Below are positions 1 to 8,773 of a DNA stretch of 64,000 bases, one piece after another. The DNA lies in NCBI RefSeq assembly GCF_002115805.1, contig NZ_JFKC01000016.1, positions 19,912 to 83,911 on the forward strand. The letters are read 5' to 3'. The DNA comes from Marivita geojedonensis (GTDB lineage: Bacteria > Pseudomonadota > Alphaproteobacteria > Rhodobacterales > Rhodobacteraceae). How positions within the stretch are numbered: the first letter of the stretch is position 1; every line of letters starts with the position of its first letter. A program made the position numbers and the translations under genes. The notes beneath the pieces were generated by a model. That model was not told where the DNA came from. It worked only from the letters and a program-made list of their open reading frames with translations, and made no database searches.

Positions 1-936
1 CGGTCCGGATACGAAGAGCAGCAGATCATCGCTGTCGCCTTCCGCAGCGGTCATTTCAAGATCCTGACCTATGCCATCGAGGGGCTGGACGATATCGACG
101 AACAGAGCGTCGCCGGTACACTGATCGAGGCGCGTCTGACTCTTGCTCAGAAAAGACCAGACTGGCCGTCGGAGTTCGCGTTTCTCATGGTTGACGGGCT
201 CAGCCTTCGGGAAGAGCAATTGACCGCTTTTCTGTCTGCCGGTCTGGGGCCGACGCCTCTGTTCGGCGGGTCCTCGGGGGATGGAACGCGTTTCGGTCAG
301 ACGTGGCTGGCCCGCAACGGCAAGATCATGAAGAACGCTGCAGTTGTGGTGCTGGCCCGCTGCGACCGGCCCGTAAGGGTCTTCAGCCTGGATCACCTTA
401 TCCCGACCGAGCAGCGCATGGTGGTCACATCAGCCTCACCGGATCAGCGGATCGTTCACGAGATCAACGCAGAACCCGCCGCGCTGGAATACGCGCGCCT
501 GCTTGGCCTCGACCCCAGCCAGCTGGACCAGTTCACCTTTGCCGAACATCCGGTGGTCGTGCGTCTGGGCGACGTGCATCATGTGCGCGCCATCCAGCAG
601 GTGAAAGAAAACCATGATCTGGTGTTCTTTTCCGCCATCAACGAAGGCATGGTTCTGACGCTGGCCACACATGACGACATCGTCGCGCATCTCGACCGGG
701 GTCTTGGCGAGCTGGCGAAACAGAGCAAACCCGAATTCATCCTTGGCTGCGACTGCATTCTGCGGCGGATCGAGGCCGGTCGGCTTCAGAAATCCCGGGC
801 GGTATCGGACGTGTTGCAGGACCATAACGTGATCGGATTTTCGACCTATGGTGAGCAGATCGGCGGCCTGCACGTCAATCAGACCCTGACGGGTGTCGCG
901 ATCTATCCCGCTCTCAATGCTGGCGAAGAAACCTGA
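1..936 (+). CDS. FIST-domain sensory protein (NosP-like), 5' end outside window
   Basis: The reading frame is open from base 1, so the gene begins to the left of the window and only its C-terminal 311 residues are visible. They look like the end of a FIST_N domain and a FIST_C domain, with glycine-rich segments around GLGPTPLFGGSSGDGTRF and a conserved Cys cluster in LGCDCILRR. FIST proteins are cytoplasmic ligand sensors. The NosP subgroup binds haem and nitric oxide and controls a co-transcribed histidine kinase, NahK. Here the stop codon is one base from the start of a kinase with NahK-like architecture, which supports the same pairing. Haem binding cannot be judged because the N-terminus is missing, so the NO role is inferred from context. 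Confidence 0.85.
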   Translation, partial: RSGYEEQQIIAVAFRSGHFKILTYAIEGLDDIDEQSVAGTLIEARLTLAQKRPDWPSEFAFLMVDGLSLREEQLTAFLSAGLGPTPLFGGSSGDGTRFGQTWLARNGKIMKNAAVVVLARCDRPVRVFSLDHLIPTEQRMVVTSASPDQRIVHEINAEPAALEYARLLGLDPSQLDQFTFAEHPVVVRLGDVHHVRAIQQVKENHDLVFFSAINEGMVLTLATHDDIVAHLDRGLGELAKQSKPEFILGCDCILRRIEAGRLQKSRAVSDVLQDHNVIGFSTYGEQIGGLHVNQTLTGVAIYPALNAGEET

Positions 937-937
937 C

Positions 938-3148
938 ATGTCTTTGATCAATCCGACCGACAGCCTTGAGCGGCAGAACGAGAAGCTTCTGAAGATCGCA
1001 GACAGCCTGATGCGGAGGGTCGAGTATGGCACCTCGCAGTCCGGTGCGGCCTATGCCCAGTTCGAGCGCGCGGCGCTTCTGGAAAAAAGGGTTCGGGAGC
1101 GGACGCTGGAGTTGGAACGGACGCTGGACCTGCTTCACGACGCGAATGCCCAACTGGCCCGCGCGAACGAGGAAACCGAAGCAGCGCGGCGCAACCTTGC
1201 GGATGCCATCGAAACCATCTCGGAGGGATTTGCGCTCTTCGATCCCGACGATTACCTCGTCATGTGCAATTCGCGCTTCTGCCGCGATTTCAGGGACACG
1301 GCGCATGAGCTGAAGCCGGGGCTGGCGTTTGACAGCTATGTGGATCGGGTCAGCCGGTCTGCCTATCTTTACCTGCCAGACCATGAAGACCGGAACACCT
1401 GGGCCAAGATGCGCCGCAAGCGCCACAAAGACCGGCGCGTCATGTTCAATGTGCAGCTGACCCAGGATCGCTGGCTTCAGGTTTCGGAACACCGAACAGC
1501 CAATGGCGGCACTGTTGTTCTGCAGACCGACATCACCGACATCATGCGGATCGAACGGCAGGAACAGGCCAAGCTGCGCGACAAGCAGGCCCGCATGATC
1601 CGGGCGACACTGGACCATTTGAACCAGGGCGTTTGCATTTTCGACGAAAACGCACGGCTGGTGGGATGGAACCAGAAGCTGGGCAGCCTGCTGTCGATCC
1701 CGGCGCGACGGTTGCGCATCGGCGCGTCGTTCATTGGCTTGCTCGACGATCTGGATGATGCGTTTCAGTTCACCCGCGGCATCGATCGGGCGTCGTTCCG
1801 GCGGTGGGCGGTGTCGGACGGGTTGCGCCAACCGGTTTCCTTTGAAGTGCAGCGGGGCGACAATGTGATCCTTCACATTTTCGGCCGCGCGATGCCGGAC
1901 CGGGGGTTCGTGATCTCTTGCACCGATGTGACGGCAGAGCGTGAGGCCGCGCAGAAGCTGTACGAGTTGAACGAAATCCTTGAACAGCGCGTGATGGAGC
2001 GGACGCTGGAACTGGAAGACGCGCTGAGCGCCGCTGAACGGGCCAACGCATCCAAGTCGCGTTTTGTCGCGGCGGCAAGTCACGACCTTCTGCAGCCTCT
2101 GTCCGCGGCCAAGCTGTTCATGGCGTCCCTGTCGGACAAGATCACCACACCGAACGAACAGGCGGTGCTGTCGAAGGCGGAAACGGCGCTGGGTGCGGCG
2201 GAGCAGATCATCGACGCCCTGCTCAACATCTCAAAGCTCGAGTCGGATGGTCTGAGCTTCGACATCAGACCCGTGGCGCTGCGGGAAATCTTTGACCCCC
2301 TGCGCGATGAGATGGAAATTCTGGCGGCACAGAAAGGGCTGACGCTGCGGATACTGGACAGTTCGCATGTGGTGGAATCCGATCCGGCCTATCTCCGGCG
2401 CATCGTGCAGAACCTTCTGACCAACGCCATCCGCTATACGGATGCGGGGCGCGTGGTTGTCGGGGCACGCCGCAACGGAGAAAGCGCCCGTATCGAAGTC
2501 TGGGATACGGGGCCGGGTATTGCCGAGGAAGACCAGAACTCGATCTTCGAAGAGTTCCGACGTCTGGATACAAAGGCGAGCAACAATGACGGGCTTGGCC
2601 TTGGGCTTGCCATCGTGGAACGTGCCTGCGCACGGCTTGGGCACCCTGTTGGTCTCTGGTCGGAACCGGGGCGCGGATCGTGTTTCATGATCAATGTGCC
2701 GATAGCCCGGCGGGCCGAACCCCATATGCCGTCGAAATCGCGCAATTCTTCTGCCATCGGACTGACCAACAGCGGATTGATCGTTCTGCTGGTCGAGAAC
2801 GACCCGCAACTGCGCCGTGCAATGTCGATCCTGATCGAAAGCTGGGGAGTCAGCGTGATCGAGAGCGAAGATGCAGAAAGCGCTTTGGATCTGATGGAAG
2901 ATCTCCAGATTACACCTGACGCTCTGCTTCTTGATTACCAGCTTGGCGAGGGGGCAACCGGTACCGAGCTCTACGAAGAACTGACCCGCCGTCTGGGCCG
3001 CCTGCCCTGCGCGATCGTGTCGGCAGAACGGTCGGTTCAACTGCGTCAGGAGACCAAGCGGCTGAATATCGAGTTGCTGCTCAAGCCTCTGGACCGCGCC
3101 AAGCTTGTTGAGTTCCTGCACGGTGCGGCGCAGGAAGCTGTGGGTTAA
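938..3148 (+). CDS. PAS-containing hybrid histidine kinase/response regulator (NahK-like)
   Basis: A cytoplasmic 736-residue hybrid kinase. An N-terminal coiled coil is followed by two PAS-like modules (about residues 90-210 and 225-345), another coiled coil, a HisKA/HATPase core and a C-terminal receiver. The phospho-acceptor is His382 in SHDLLQPLSAAKLF. The ATP-binding boxes are visible as NLLTNAIRY, WDTGPGI and GLGLGLAI. The receiver carries END at its acidic pocket, phospho-acceptor Asp666 in LLLDYQLGEG, and the KPLD lysine. The start was set at ATG 938, one base after the upstream stop, although the frame is open to 893. The HDLLQPL H-box and two PAS domains are typical of NahK-type kinases that partner FIST sensors. 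There is no membrane segment. Confidence 0.9.
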   Translation: MSLINPTDSLERQNEKLLKIADSLMRRVEYGTSQSGAAYAQFERAALLEKRVRERTLELERTLDLLHDANAQLARANEETEAARRNLADAIETISEGFALFDPDDYLVMCNSRFCRDFRDTAHELKPGLAFDSYVDRVSRSAYLYLPDHEDRNTWAKMRRKRHKDRRVMFNVQLTQDRWLQVSEHRTANGGTVVLQTDITDIMRIERQEQAKLRDKQARMIRATLDHLNQGVCIFDENARLVGWNQKLGSLLSIPARRLRIGASFIGLLDDLDDAFQFTRGIDRASFRRWAVSDGLRQPVSFEVQRGDNVILHIFGRAMPDRGFVISCTDVTAEREAAQKLYELNEILEQRVMERTLELEDALSAAERANASKSRFVAAASHDLLQPLSAAKLFMASLSDKITTPNEQAVLSKAETALGAAEQIIDALLNISKLESDGLSFDIRPVALREIFDPLRDEMEILAAQKGLTLRILDSSHVVESDPAYLRRIVQNLLTNAIRYTDAGRVVVGARRNGESARIEVWDTGPGIAEEDQNSIFEEFRRLDTKASNNDGLGLGLAIVERACARLGHPVGLWSEPGRGSCFMINVPIARRAEPHMPSKSRNSSAIGLTNSGLIVLLVENDPQLRRAMSILIESWGVSVIESEDAESALDLMEDLQITPDALLLDYQLGEGATGTELYEELTRRLGRLPCAIVSAERSVQLRQETKRLNIELLLKPLDRAKLVEFLHGAAQEAVG

Positions 3149-3151
3149 GGA

Positions 3152-3595
3152 CTATTCGGCTATCTTCCTGGCCTTGCCGTCAGGCGCGACGAGGTAATCC
3201 TTGACCCGTTCGGTGATTGCATCCGGCCAGCGCCGTGTCCGAAGGGCCACGGCCTCGGACAAGACCAGCGTGCCGGTGACTTCGACCCGCGTTTCCGCAC
3301 CCGTCGTGCCCGTAAGTTCCAGCCACATGCTGCTGCGGCGCATCTCACGCACCGCCAGCCGCCATGTCAGGCGGTCCCCCAAACGGCTTGGGGCCGGGAA
3401 ATCTGCGCTGATGTTCACGAAAGGAACGGACAAACCATCACTGCCCTGGATCTGGCTCATGGGCCAGTCAAGCGCCTCATCCAGCCAGTTTTCAATGACG
3501 GTATGCACCATATCGAAGTATCGCGGCAGAAAGACGATCCCCGAGGGTTCGCAATCCCGCAGCATTACATCGTGAACATATGTATATGTCGGCAT
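3152..3595 (-). CDS. hotdog-fold acyl-CoA thioesterase (4HBT family)
   Basis: A 147-residue single-domain protein that should adopt the hotdog fold and hydrolyse acyl-CoA or aryl-CoA thioesters. The N-terminal motif RDCEPSGIVFLPRYFDM matches the active-site helix region of 4-hydroxybenzoyl-CoA thioesterases, whose family form is CDPAGIV. The catalytic Asp of that motif is Glu here. The start at 3595 (MPTYTYVHDVML) is preferred over the upstream codon at 3616 because homologous proteins begin near this point. It converges on the histidine kinase gene, with four bases between the stops, so it is transcribed on its own. The substrate is unknown. Confidence 0.8.
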   Translation of the reverse strand: MPTYTYVHDVMLRDCEPSGIVFLPRYFDMVHTVIENWLDEALDWPMSQIQGSDGLSVPFVNISADFPAPSRLGDRLTWRLAVREMRRSSMWLELTGTTGAETRVEVTGTLVLSEAVALRTRRWPDAITERVKDYLVAPDGKARKIAE

Positions 3596-3711
3596 TCCGG
3601 ATGCATCCCAAAACAATTTACCATGTGCCGGCTGCCACCGAACACGTCATGTATCCTATAGAAAAGATGAATTTTTCAACATTTTTCGAACTTTTGTGCC
3701 ATACCCAGACA

Positions 3712-3727
3712 TACGACGAAAGTCGTA
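3712..3727. terminator. short hairpin with GAAA tetraloop downstream of histidine kinase gene
   Basis: A perfect 6-bp inverted repeat, TACGAC and GTCGTA, flanks GAAA (TTTC when read in the direction of the minus-strand gene). It sits 17 bp beyond the stop of the EnvZ-like kinase. There is no clear T-run, so a terminator role is a guess. Confidence 0.3.
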
Positions 3728-3743
3728 GGGAGCTCTGCGCGTT

Positions 3744-5042
3744 TTAGCGTGCAATCACGATATCTGCCCGCAACCCGCCGAGTGTCTCGCTTTCTCCGAG
3801 ACGGAGCACGCCCCCATGAGCCCGCGCGATATCCGCCGCGATCGCAAGGCCGAGACCGACACCCGACCCCTTGTCCTGATTGCGCGCGGGATCAAGCCGA
3901 ACGAAGGGTTTCAGGGCCGCATCCCGCTGGTCGGAGGAAATGCCGGGGCCGTCATCCTCGATCCGGATGCGCAGCGTTTTGTCGGTCAGCAACACCGAAA
4001 CCTCGCACCGGTTGCCGTATCGTTCGGCATTGCCGATCAGGTTTTCGATGGCCCGTCGCACAGCGGTTCTCCGCAGCATGACCTGGCCCTGCCCCACCGA
4101 GGAAACCAGAGAAACAGATGTGCCAGACCGGATGCAGTCATCGACCACCATCTGCACGAAGTCCGGAATCTCGGTTGGCTCCGGTTTGCTGCTGTCCGCG
4201 TTGCCACGCGCGAAGTCGAGAAACGCGTCGATCAACTTTTGCATGTCGTCAATATCACGCTCCAGCGGTTCGCGTTCGGCATCGTCCAGCATCGACACAC
4301 CGAGCCGGAGCCGGGTCAGCGGCGTGCGCAGATCGTGACTGATCCCGGACAGCATCATGGTGCGCTGTTCGATCTGCCGTTCGATCCGGGCACGCATGTC
4401 CAGAAATGCATGTCCTGCCGCACGCACCTCAATGGCGCCGGACGGCGAATAGTCCACATGCCGCCCTCGCCCAAACGCTTCTGCCGCGCCCGCAAGTCGG
4501 GTGATCGGGCGCAATTGGTTGCGCAGGTACAGGTAGGCGATCAGCGTCATCAGGGCGCCGAACACGACCATATTGACCAGAAGCTGATGCGGGTTCGAGG
4601 CCGAGGCCCGTTCGCGGTTGAATTCAACGAGTCTCAACGGGGCGTCGCCCCTCTGGACCCACACAAAAACGGTTCGGTCGTCGACCAGATGGATACGTTC
4701 CACGCCAAGCACATGCTCGTTCAAGGTGCGGATCACCACGATGCCGGAAAAATCATACCAGCGGCGCAGATCGGTGTCTGGCATCGGGTTGTCAGCCACT
4801 GACGGGAAATCGAGATTGAGAGCCGCCGCGATCGTGGGGTCAATCACCCAGTCCGGATCCAGTGCCGTGTTGATCTCGCGCGCGATCTCGCGGCTCATCT
4901 GTTCTGTGACACCCTCGAAATGGCGTTGAATGAACACCACGGACACCACAAGCTGCAGTGTCACAACGGGCAGAATGAGGATCAGCGCTGCACGTCCGTA
5001 CAGCCCTCGTGGCATATAGCGTTTGAGCCAATTGAAAGTCAT
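3744..5042 (-). CDS. EnvZ-like membrane sensor histidine kinase
   Basis: A 432-residue inner-membrane two-component sensor. A transmembrane helix at about residues 18-38 and another at about 155-175 enclose a periplasmic region of roughly 115 residues. A HAMP linker follows (RNQLRPITRLAGAAEAF), then HisKA with the His in GISHDLRTPLTRLRLG and a HATPase domain (NLIGNAERY, EDDGPGI, GVGLGLAIAADIARAHGG). The H-box SHDLRTPLTR is the EnvZ/OmpR-system form. In most genomes this kinase follows an ompR-type regulator gene, but neither neighbour here is a receiver protein, so its partner lies elsewhere. It is divergent from the metallo-hydrolase gene, with an inverted repeat between them. Confidence 0.9.
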   Translation of the reverse strand: MTFNWLKRYMPRGLYGRAALILILPVVTLQLVVSVVFIQRHFEGVTEQMSREIAREINTALDPDWVIDPTIAAALNLDFPSVADNPMPDTDLRRWYDFSGIVVIRTLNEHVLGVERIHLVDDRTVFVWVQRGDAPLRLVEFNRERASASNPHQLLVNMVVFGALMTLIAYLYLRNQLRPITRLAGAAEAFGRGRHVDYSPSGAIEVRAAGHAFLDMRARIERQIEQRTMMLSGISHDLRTPLTRLRLGVSMLDDAEREPLERDIDDMQKLIDAFLDFARGNADSSKPEPTEIPDFVQMVVDDCIRSGTSVSLVSSVGQGQVMLRRTAVRRAIENLIGNAERYGNRCEVSVLLTDKTLRIRIEDDGPGISSDQRDAALKPFVRLDPARNQDKGSGVGLGLAIAADIARAHGGVLRLGESETLGGLRADIVIAR

Positions 5043-5061
5043 GCCGTCACGCTACTCCAGC

Positions 5062-5097
5062 ATCCCCGAAAACAAAACGTCCCGCCATATCGGGGAT
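5062..5097. promoter_or_regulatory. inverted repeat in divergent promoter region
   Basis: ATCCCCGA at 5062-5069 is repeated in inverse as TCGGGGAT at 5090-5097. The centres are 28 bp apart, and both arms lie in the 89 bp between the divergent kinase and hydrolase starts. The placement suits a dimeric regulator binding on one DNA face, but the protein is unknown. Confidence 0.4.
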
Positions 5098-5131
5098 TGC
5101 ATTTCACCTGCGGGGCTGATGCTGTCTGGTC

Positions 5132-6043
5132 ATGATCGATCCACAACCCGATTTCCGGCCTGATGTTGGCGTCGCAGAAGAACTGTCGTCCGGAGTGCGG
5201 CGGTTGCTTGCGCCGAATCCATCGCCCATGACCTATCGGGGAACAAACACCTATCTCGTGGGTCAGACCGAGATTGCGGTTATCGATCCCGGCCCCGACT
5301 CGCCCGCGCATCTGGCCGCGATTCTTGCTGCTGTCGGGTCTGCACGGGTGACAGCGATCCTCGTCACCCATGCGCATCTGGACCATTCACCCCTCGCCCG
5401 CACGCTCGCGAGGGAGACTGGCGCGCCGGTCTATGGGTTCTCTGACGCCACGGGGGGACGGAGCGCTGTCATGCAGCAGCTTGCGGATACCGGGCTGGTC
5501 GGCGGTGGCGAAGGCGTGGATGCGCAGTTCCAACCGGATATCTGCCTTGCCGACGGAGAGACCCTCACAGGGATGGACTGGCGGTTTCAGGCCCTGCACA
5601 CGCCCGGACATTTTGGAAACCACCTGAGTTTCGCTCTGGATGACACGCTGTTCTGCGGTGATCTGATCATGGGATGGGCGAGTTCGCTGGTTTCGCCCCC
5701 CGACGGCGATCTGACGGATTTCATGGCCTCGTGCCGAAAACTGCGCGAGACGCCCTGGCGCGTTCTGCAGTCCGGACATGGTGCGCCGATCATGTATCCA
5801 CAGGAGCGCATCGACTGGTTGCTGTCGCACCGCATGTCCCGCGAAGCAGCCTTGCTTGGGGCACTGGATTCAGGCGCCGCCACAGCCGCAGAGCTTGCGG
5901 CGCGCGTCTACATCGACACGCCAGCGGCTCTTCTACCCGCCGCAACGCGCAATGTGCTTGCGCATATGATTGATCTATATGGAAAAAACCGCGTCACGCC
6001 GGTTGGTGACCTCACCGCCGATGCAGCATTTCAATTGACGTAA
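5132..6043 (+). CDS. MBL-fold metallo-hydrolase (LACTB2/glyoxalase II-like)
   Basis: A 303-residue cytoplasmic hydrolase of the metallo-beta-lactamase fold. The zinc-binding motif THAHLDH is at about residues 79-85, with further ligands expected at HTPGHFGNH (about 153) and CGDLIMGW (about 177). A C-terminal winged-helix-like tail (EAALLGALDSGAATAAELAARVY) is typical of LACTB2-like proteins, some of which are endoribonucleases. Others in the family hydrolyse thioesters. The start ATG 5132 is preceded by ggtc and lacks a strong Shine-Dalgarno. It stands alone upstream of tRNA-Asn. Confidence 0.85.
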   Translation: MIDPQPDFRPDVGVAEELSSGVRRLLAPNPSPMTYRGTNTYLVGQTEIAVIDPGPDSPAHLAAILAAVGSARVTAILVTHAHLDHSPLARTLARETGAPVYGFSDATGGRSAVMQQLADTGLVGGGEGVDAQFQPDICLADGETLTGMDWRFQALHTPGHFGNHLSFALDDTLFCGDLIMGWASSLVSPPDGDLTDFMASCRKLRETPWRVLQSGHGAPIMYPQERIDWLLSHRMSREAALLGALDSGAATAAELAARVYIDTPAALLPAATRNVLAHMIDLYGKNRVTPVGDLTADAAFQLT

Positions 6044-6113
6044 GAAACATGCGATTTTTTTCTTCAAACCCTCTGGACGCGCCTGATCACTGTTGCTAAA
6101 CCCCGCCTCGTGT

Positions 6114-6188
6114 TCCGGCGTAGCTCAGCGGTAGAGCAGTTGACTGTTAATCAATTGGTCGTAGGTTCGATCCCTACCGCCGGAGCCA
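6114..6188 (+). tRNA. tRNA-Asn (anticodon GTT)
   Basis: A full cloverleaf can be drawn. The acceptor arm TCCGGCG pairs with CGCCGGA, the D-arm is GCTC/GAGC, and the anticodon stem GTTGA/TCAAT holds the loop CTGTTAA with anticodon GTT at 6146-6148. The T-arm is GTAGG/CCTAC around TTCGATC, the discriminator is G, and CCA is encoded. About 150 bp of unremarkable DNA follow before the peptidase gene on the opposite strand. Confidence 0.97.
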
Positions 6189-6339
6189 AAAATCCGAAAA
6201 GCGCTCTTTGGCCGCTGCGTGATTGTTCACGTATCCAATCCATTTTTCGCTGAGTCGAACTTACCGTCGATTGTCACCTGTCTTGGATTATGCCTGTCCC
6301 GGCCTCTTCACGAGTTGATCGGGCAAGGATCCGCTCCCA

Positions 6340-6801
6340 TCATTTCTTGCGCACCAGCAAGCAGCCCCGGATGCGGTAGTAGTTGAAGTTCTCAAGCGAA
6401 ACCGTTTCGTTCTTGGCTCCTACGCCTACTGGCTCGGGATCGTTATAGTAGACGGTGCCGCCGCCTTCGCCTTCCGAGCTGCATCCGGTGATGACGACAG
6501 CGTGTCCGTAACCTTTCCAGTTGCTGCCGGCGAAGATCGGTCCCCAATAGCTGAGGTTCTTGATCAGGGTTGTGGGCGTGAATTCGTGATTGGCGGACTC
6601 GAGTTTCTCAAGCCCCTCGTTGCGCGCGAACTCGGCCAGGTCTGCTTCGAATTCGATGACCCGATTTGCGGCATACATGTGCGGCAAACCAAACCTTGGC
6701 CCTGCTTCAAAGTAATAGGCCAGCATACACGCGCTTGCGTACCAGCAACTGAACCCCTGTACCTGCGGAACCAAGGGAACATCAATTTTCAATTCTGCCA
6801 T
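6340..6801 (-). CDS. small papain-like cysteine peptidase (AvrRpt2/C39-like)
   Basis: A 153-residue protein with the layout of the papain-like AvrRpt2/C39 family. The oxyanion Gln15 and nucleophile Cys19 lie in QVQGFSCWYASACM, His100 in KGYGHAVVITG, and Asn120/Asp121 in VYYNDPEP. These would make a Cys-His-Asp/Asn catalytic set. There is no signal peptide or membrane segment. The frame is open to 6969, but MAELKIDVPLVPQ at 6801 begins the recognisable domain. Family members include secreted bacterial effectors and toxin-linked peptidases. Nothing adjacent says how it would be exported or what it cleaves. It is a lone gene next to tRNA-Asn, in lower-GC DNA than its neighbours, which suggests acquisition. 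Confidence 0.7.
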   Translation of the reverse strand: MAELKIDVPLVPQVQGFSCWYASACMLAYYFEAGPRFGLPHMYAANRVIEFEADLAEFARNEGLEKLESANHEFTPTTLIKNLSYWGPIFAGSNWKGYGHAVVITGCSSEGEGGGTVYYNDPEPVGVGAKNETVSLENFNYYRIRGCLLVRKK

Positions 6802-6962
6802 AAGAATAACCAATCCAAAAAATACACGGGTGCGATCATGCTTCACGACCCGGGCCGATATCAAGACTGTTGCAACCGAGCATTCGGGTGAGCGCCCGGT
6901 CATCCAGCTTGCACATCCGCCCCCAAGCTGGCACTTGTTTCGCAGTATTTTCGGAGCGTCCC

Positions 6963-7400
6963 ATGTCAAAGACCGTCTTTCTCATCAACGGCCCAAACCT
7001 GAACCTGCTGGGCAAGCGGGAACCGGCGATCTATGGCGCGGACACGCTTGACGACGTGACGGCACGCTGCGAGGCGTTGGCGAACCCGGTCGGGATCACG
7101 CTGCGGTCGATGCAGTCCAACCACGAAGGTCAGATCATCGACTGGATCCACGAGGCCCGCGATGCCGCGAAGGCGATCATCATCAACCCCGGTGCATTCA
7201 CACATACCTCGGTGGCGATTTTCGACGCGCTGCAGGCTTTCGAGGGGTTTGTCTTCGAAGTCCACATCTCGAACGTGCACAAGCGCGAGGCGTTCCGGCA
7301 CCATTCCTATGTCTCGGCACGTGCCGATGGTGTGCTCGCCGGATTCGGCGTAGAAGGCTATGAACTGGCGCTGCGCCGGGTGATCAGCGTTCTGGGCTAG
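6963..7400 (+). CDS. aroQ: 3-dehydroquinate dehydratase, type II
   Basis: Catalyses the third step of the shikimate pathway, dehydroquinate to dehydroshikimate, as a cytoplasmic dodecamer. The protein has 145 residues, the usual size for type II enzymes. The N-terminus [18 protein letters not shown] contains the conserved Arg and catalytic Tyr of the lid loop. [11 protein letters not shown] and [17 protein letters not shown] are the family substrate-binding motifs, including the catalytic His. The start ATG 6963 was chosen because [12 protein letters not shown] begins exactly like the family. The stop codon overlaps that of the convergent Ppx-family gene. Confidence 0.97.
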   Translation: MSKTVFLINGPNLNLLGKREPAIYGADTLDDVTARCEALANPVGITLRSMQSNHEGQIIDWIHEARDAAKAIIINPGAFTHTSVAIFDALQAFEGFVFEVHISNVHKREAFRHHSYVSARADGVLAGFGVEGYELALRRVISVLG

Positions 7401-8509
7401 AACGGCCCGTCTTCGAGCACGCCGTCAGCCGACATCTGGGCATAGAGGAGCCCCTCACGCAGACCACGGTCTGCCACAGAAAGCCTGTCGGTCGGCCAGC
7501 ACCGCAAAAGCGCCTGCAGAATCGCTGCGCCAGACATGATCAGCGCCTGCCGGTCCTGCCCGATGCGTGGGTCTGAACGGCGGCCTTCCGGCCCAAGACG
7601 GAGATATCCGGAAATCACCTTTTCGATCTGGTCCGAGGTCATGCGCAGCCCGTCCACCTTGGTCCGGTCGTAGCGTTTCAGGCCAAGATGGCTGGCGGCA
7701 ACGGTTGTCACGGTGCCGCTGGTGCCCACGATTTGGAACCCTTCTCGCGCCTGTTCATCCTTATAGGGCGCGAATTCCGCGAGGTTTTCCTCGAAATACC
7801 AACTCATCAGCGCATAGCGCGCAGAATCGCTTTCCACGTCCGAGAACTGATCGCGGAGGGTTGCGACACCCAAGGGTACGCTGATCCAGTCGACGACGCG
7901 TGCAGCGGGAAACGGGCTGTCCTTGGTGTGGAACCCGGCATGCAGCCGCATGATGGCGCGCGGGCGCTCAAAGGCGGGAACCTGACTCAGGTCGATCCAG
8001 ACCAGTTCGGTCGAGCCACCGCCGATGTCCACGACCAGCAGTTGCTCGGTCTTGGTGCTCACCAGGGGCGCGCAGGAAATGACGGCCAGCCGTGCTTCTT
8101 CCTCTGGTTGGATGATCTCAAGAGTCAGACCGGTTTCCCGTTTCACCTGACGGATGAAATCGCGCGCGTTATGTGCGCGGCGGCATGCCTCGGTCGCAAC
8201 AAGCCGCATACGGCGCACATCGTGGCGACGGATTTTCTGCTGACAGACGCGCAACGCCGAAATCGTCCGGTTCATGGACGCGCGGCTCAACCGACCGGAT
8301 TTCTCGAGGCCCGCCCCAAGCTGGACGGATTTCGAGAAGCTGTCGACAACGTGGAATTGATTGCCCTTGGGCTGGGCAATCAACATCCGACAACTGTTTG
8401 TTCCCAGATCCAGCGCGGCATAAAGCTCTGATGGATCGGGCCGTGACGGCGCGGGGCTCTCTACCGGTTTCGGGAATGCGCCCGCACCTTTGGGACGCTT
8501 TGGCGCCAT
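7397..8509 (-). CDS. Ppx/GppA-family phosphatase
   Basis: A 370-residue member of the exopolyphosphatase/guanosine pentaphosphatase family in the ASKHA ATPase superfamily. The phosphate-1 motif [14 protein letters not shown] is at about residues 31-44 and the phosphate-2 motif [14 protein letters not shown] at about 160. It is shorter than E. coli Ppx (about 510 residues) because it lacks the C-terminal HD-like domains, which is common in Alphaproteobacteria. It probably degrades polyphosphate or pppGpp and so links to the stringent response. The N-terminal 25 residues are Pro/Lys-rich and look disordered. Confidence 0.9.
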   Translation of the reverse strand: MAPKRPKGAGAFPKPVESPAPSRPDPSELYAALDLGTNSCRMLIAQPKGNQFHVVDSFSKSVQLGAGLEKSGRLSRASMNRTISALRVCQQKIRRHDVRRMRLVATEACRRAHNARDFIRQVKRETGLTLEIIQPEEEARLAVISCAPLVSTKTEQLLVVDIGGGSTELVWIDLSQVPAFERPRAIMRLHAGFHTKDSPFPAARVVDWISVPLGVATLRDQFSDVESDSARYALMSWYFEENLAEFAPYKDEQAREGFQIVGTSGTVTTVAASHLGLKRYDRTKVDGLRMTSDQIEKVISGYLRLGPEGRRSDPRIGQDRQALIMSGAAILQALLRCWPTDRLSVADRGLREGLLYAQMSADGVLEDGPF

Positions 8510-8773
8510 AACTTCGCGCCTTCCGAATATGTAAGTTACCCCAACCCTATGACGCCTTTAGCGTTACCGCAAGTTTCGTATGAGGGTGTCATGCGTTATG
8601 AAGCCGCCTCATCGAAAGCCTGAGAATTTTGACCCCTGCTGCGCATCGCCTTTCGTCCGCGCCTGCCCTATTGTGACGCCGGGTCGCAGACGGAAGCGGA
8701 CAAGTCGAAATTCGCCCTTATGTCGGTTTCGGCCTCAATTACGAAGACGAAAGTTGGTCAAGGGAATCATGGC

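Noticed and set aside
8677..8773. Short frame reading VEIRPYVGFGLNYEDE before the virulence-factor-domain gene, like a beta-barrel strand.
   Set aside because: A stop lies just before it, there is no start or ribosome site, and it continues only as an out-of-frame shadow of the next gene.
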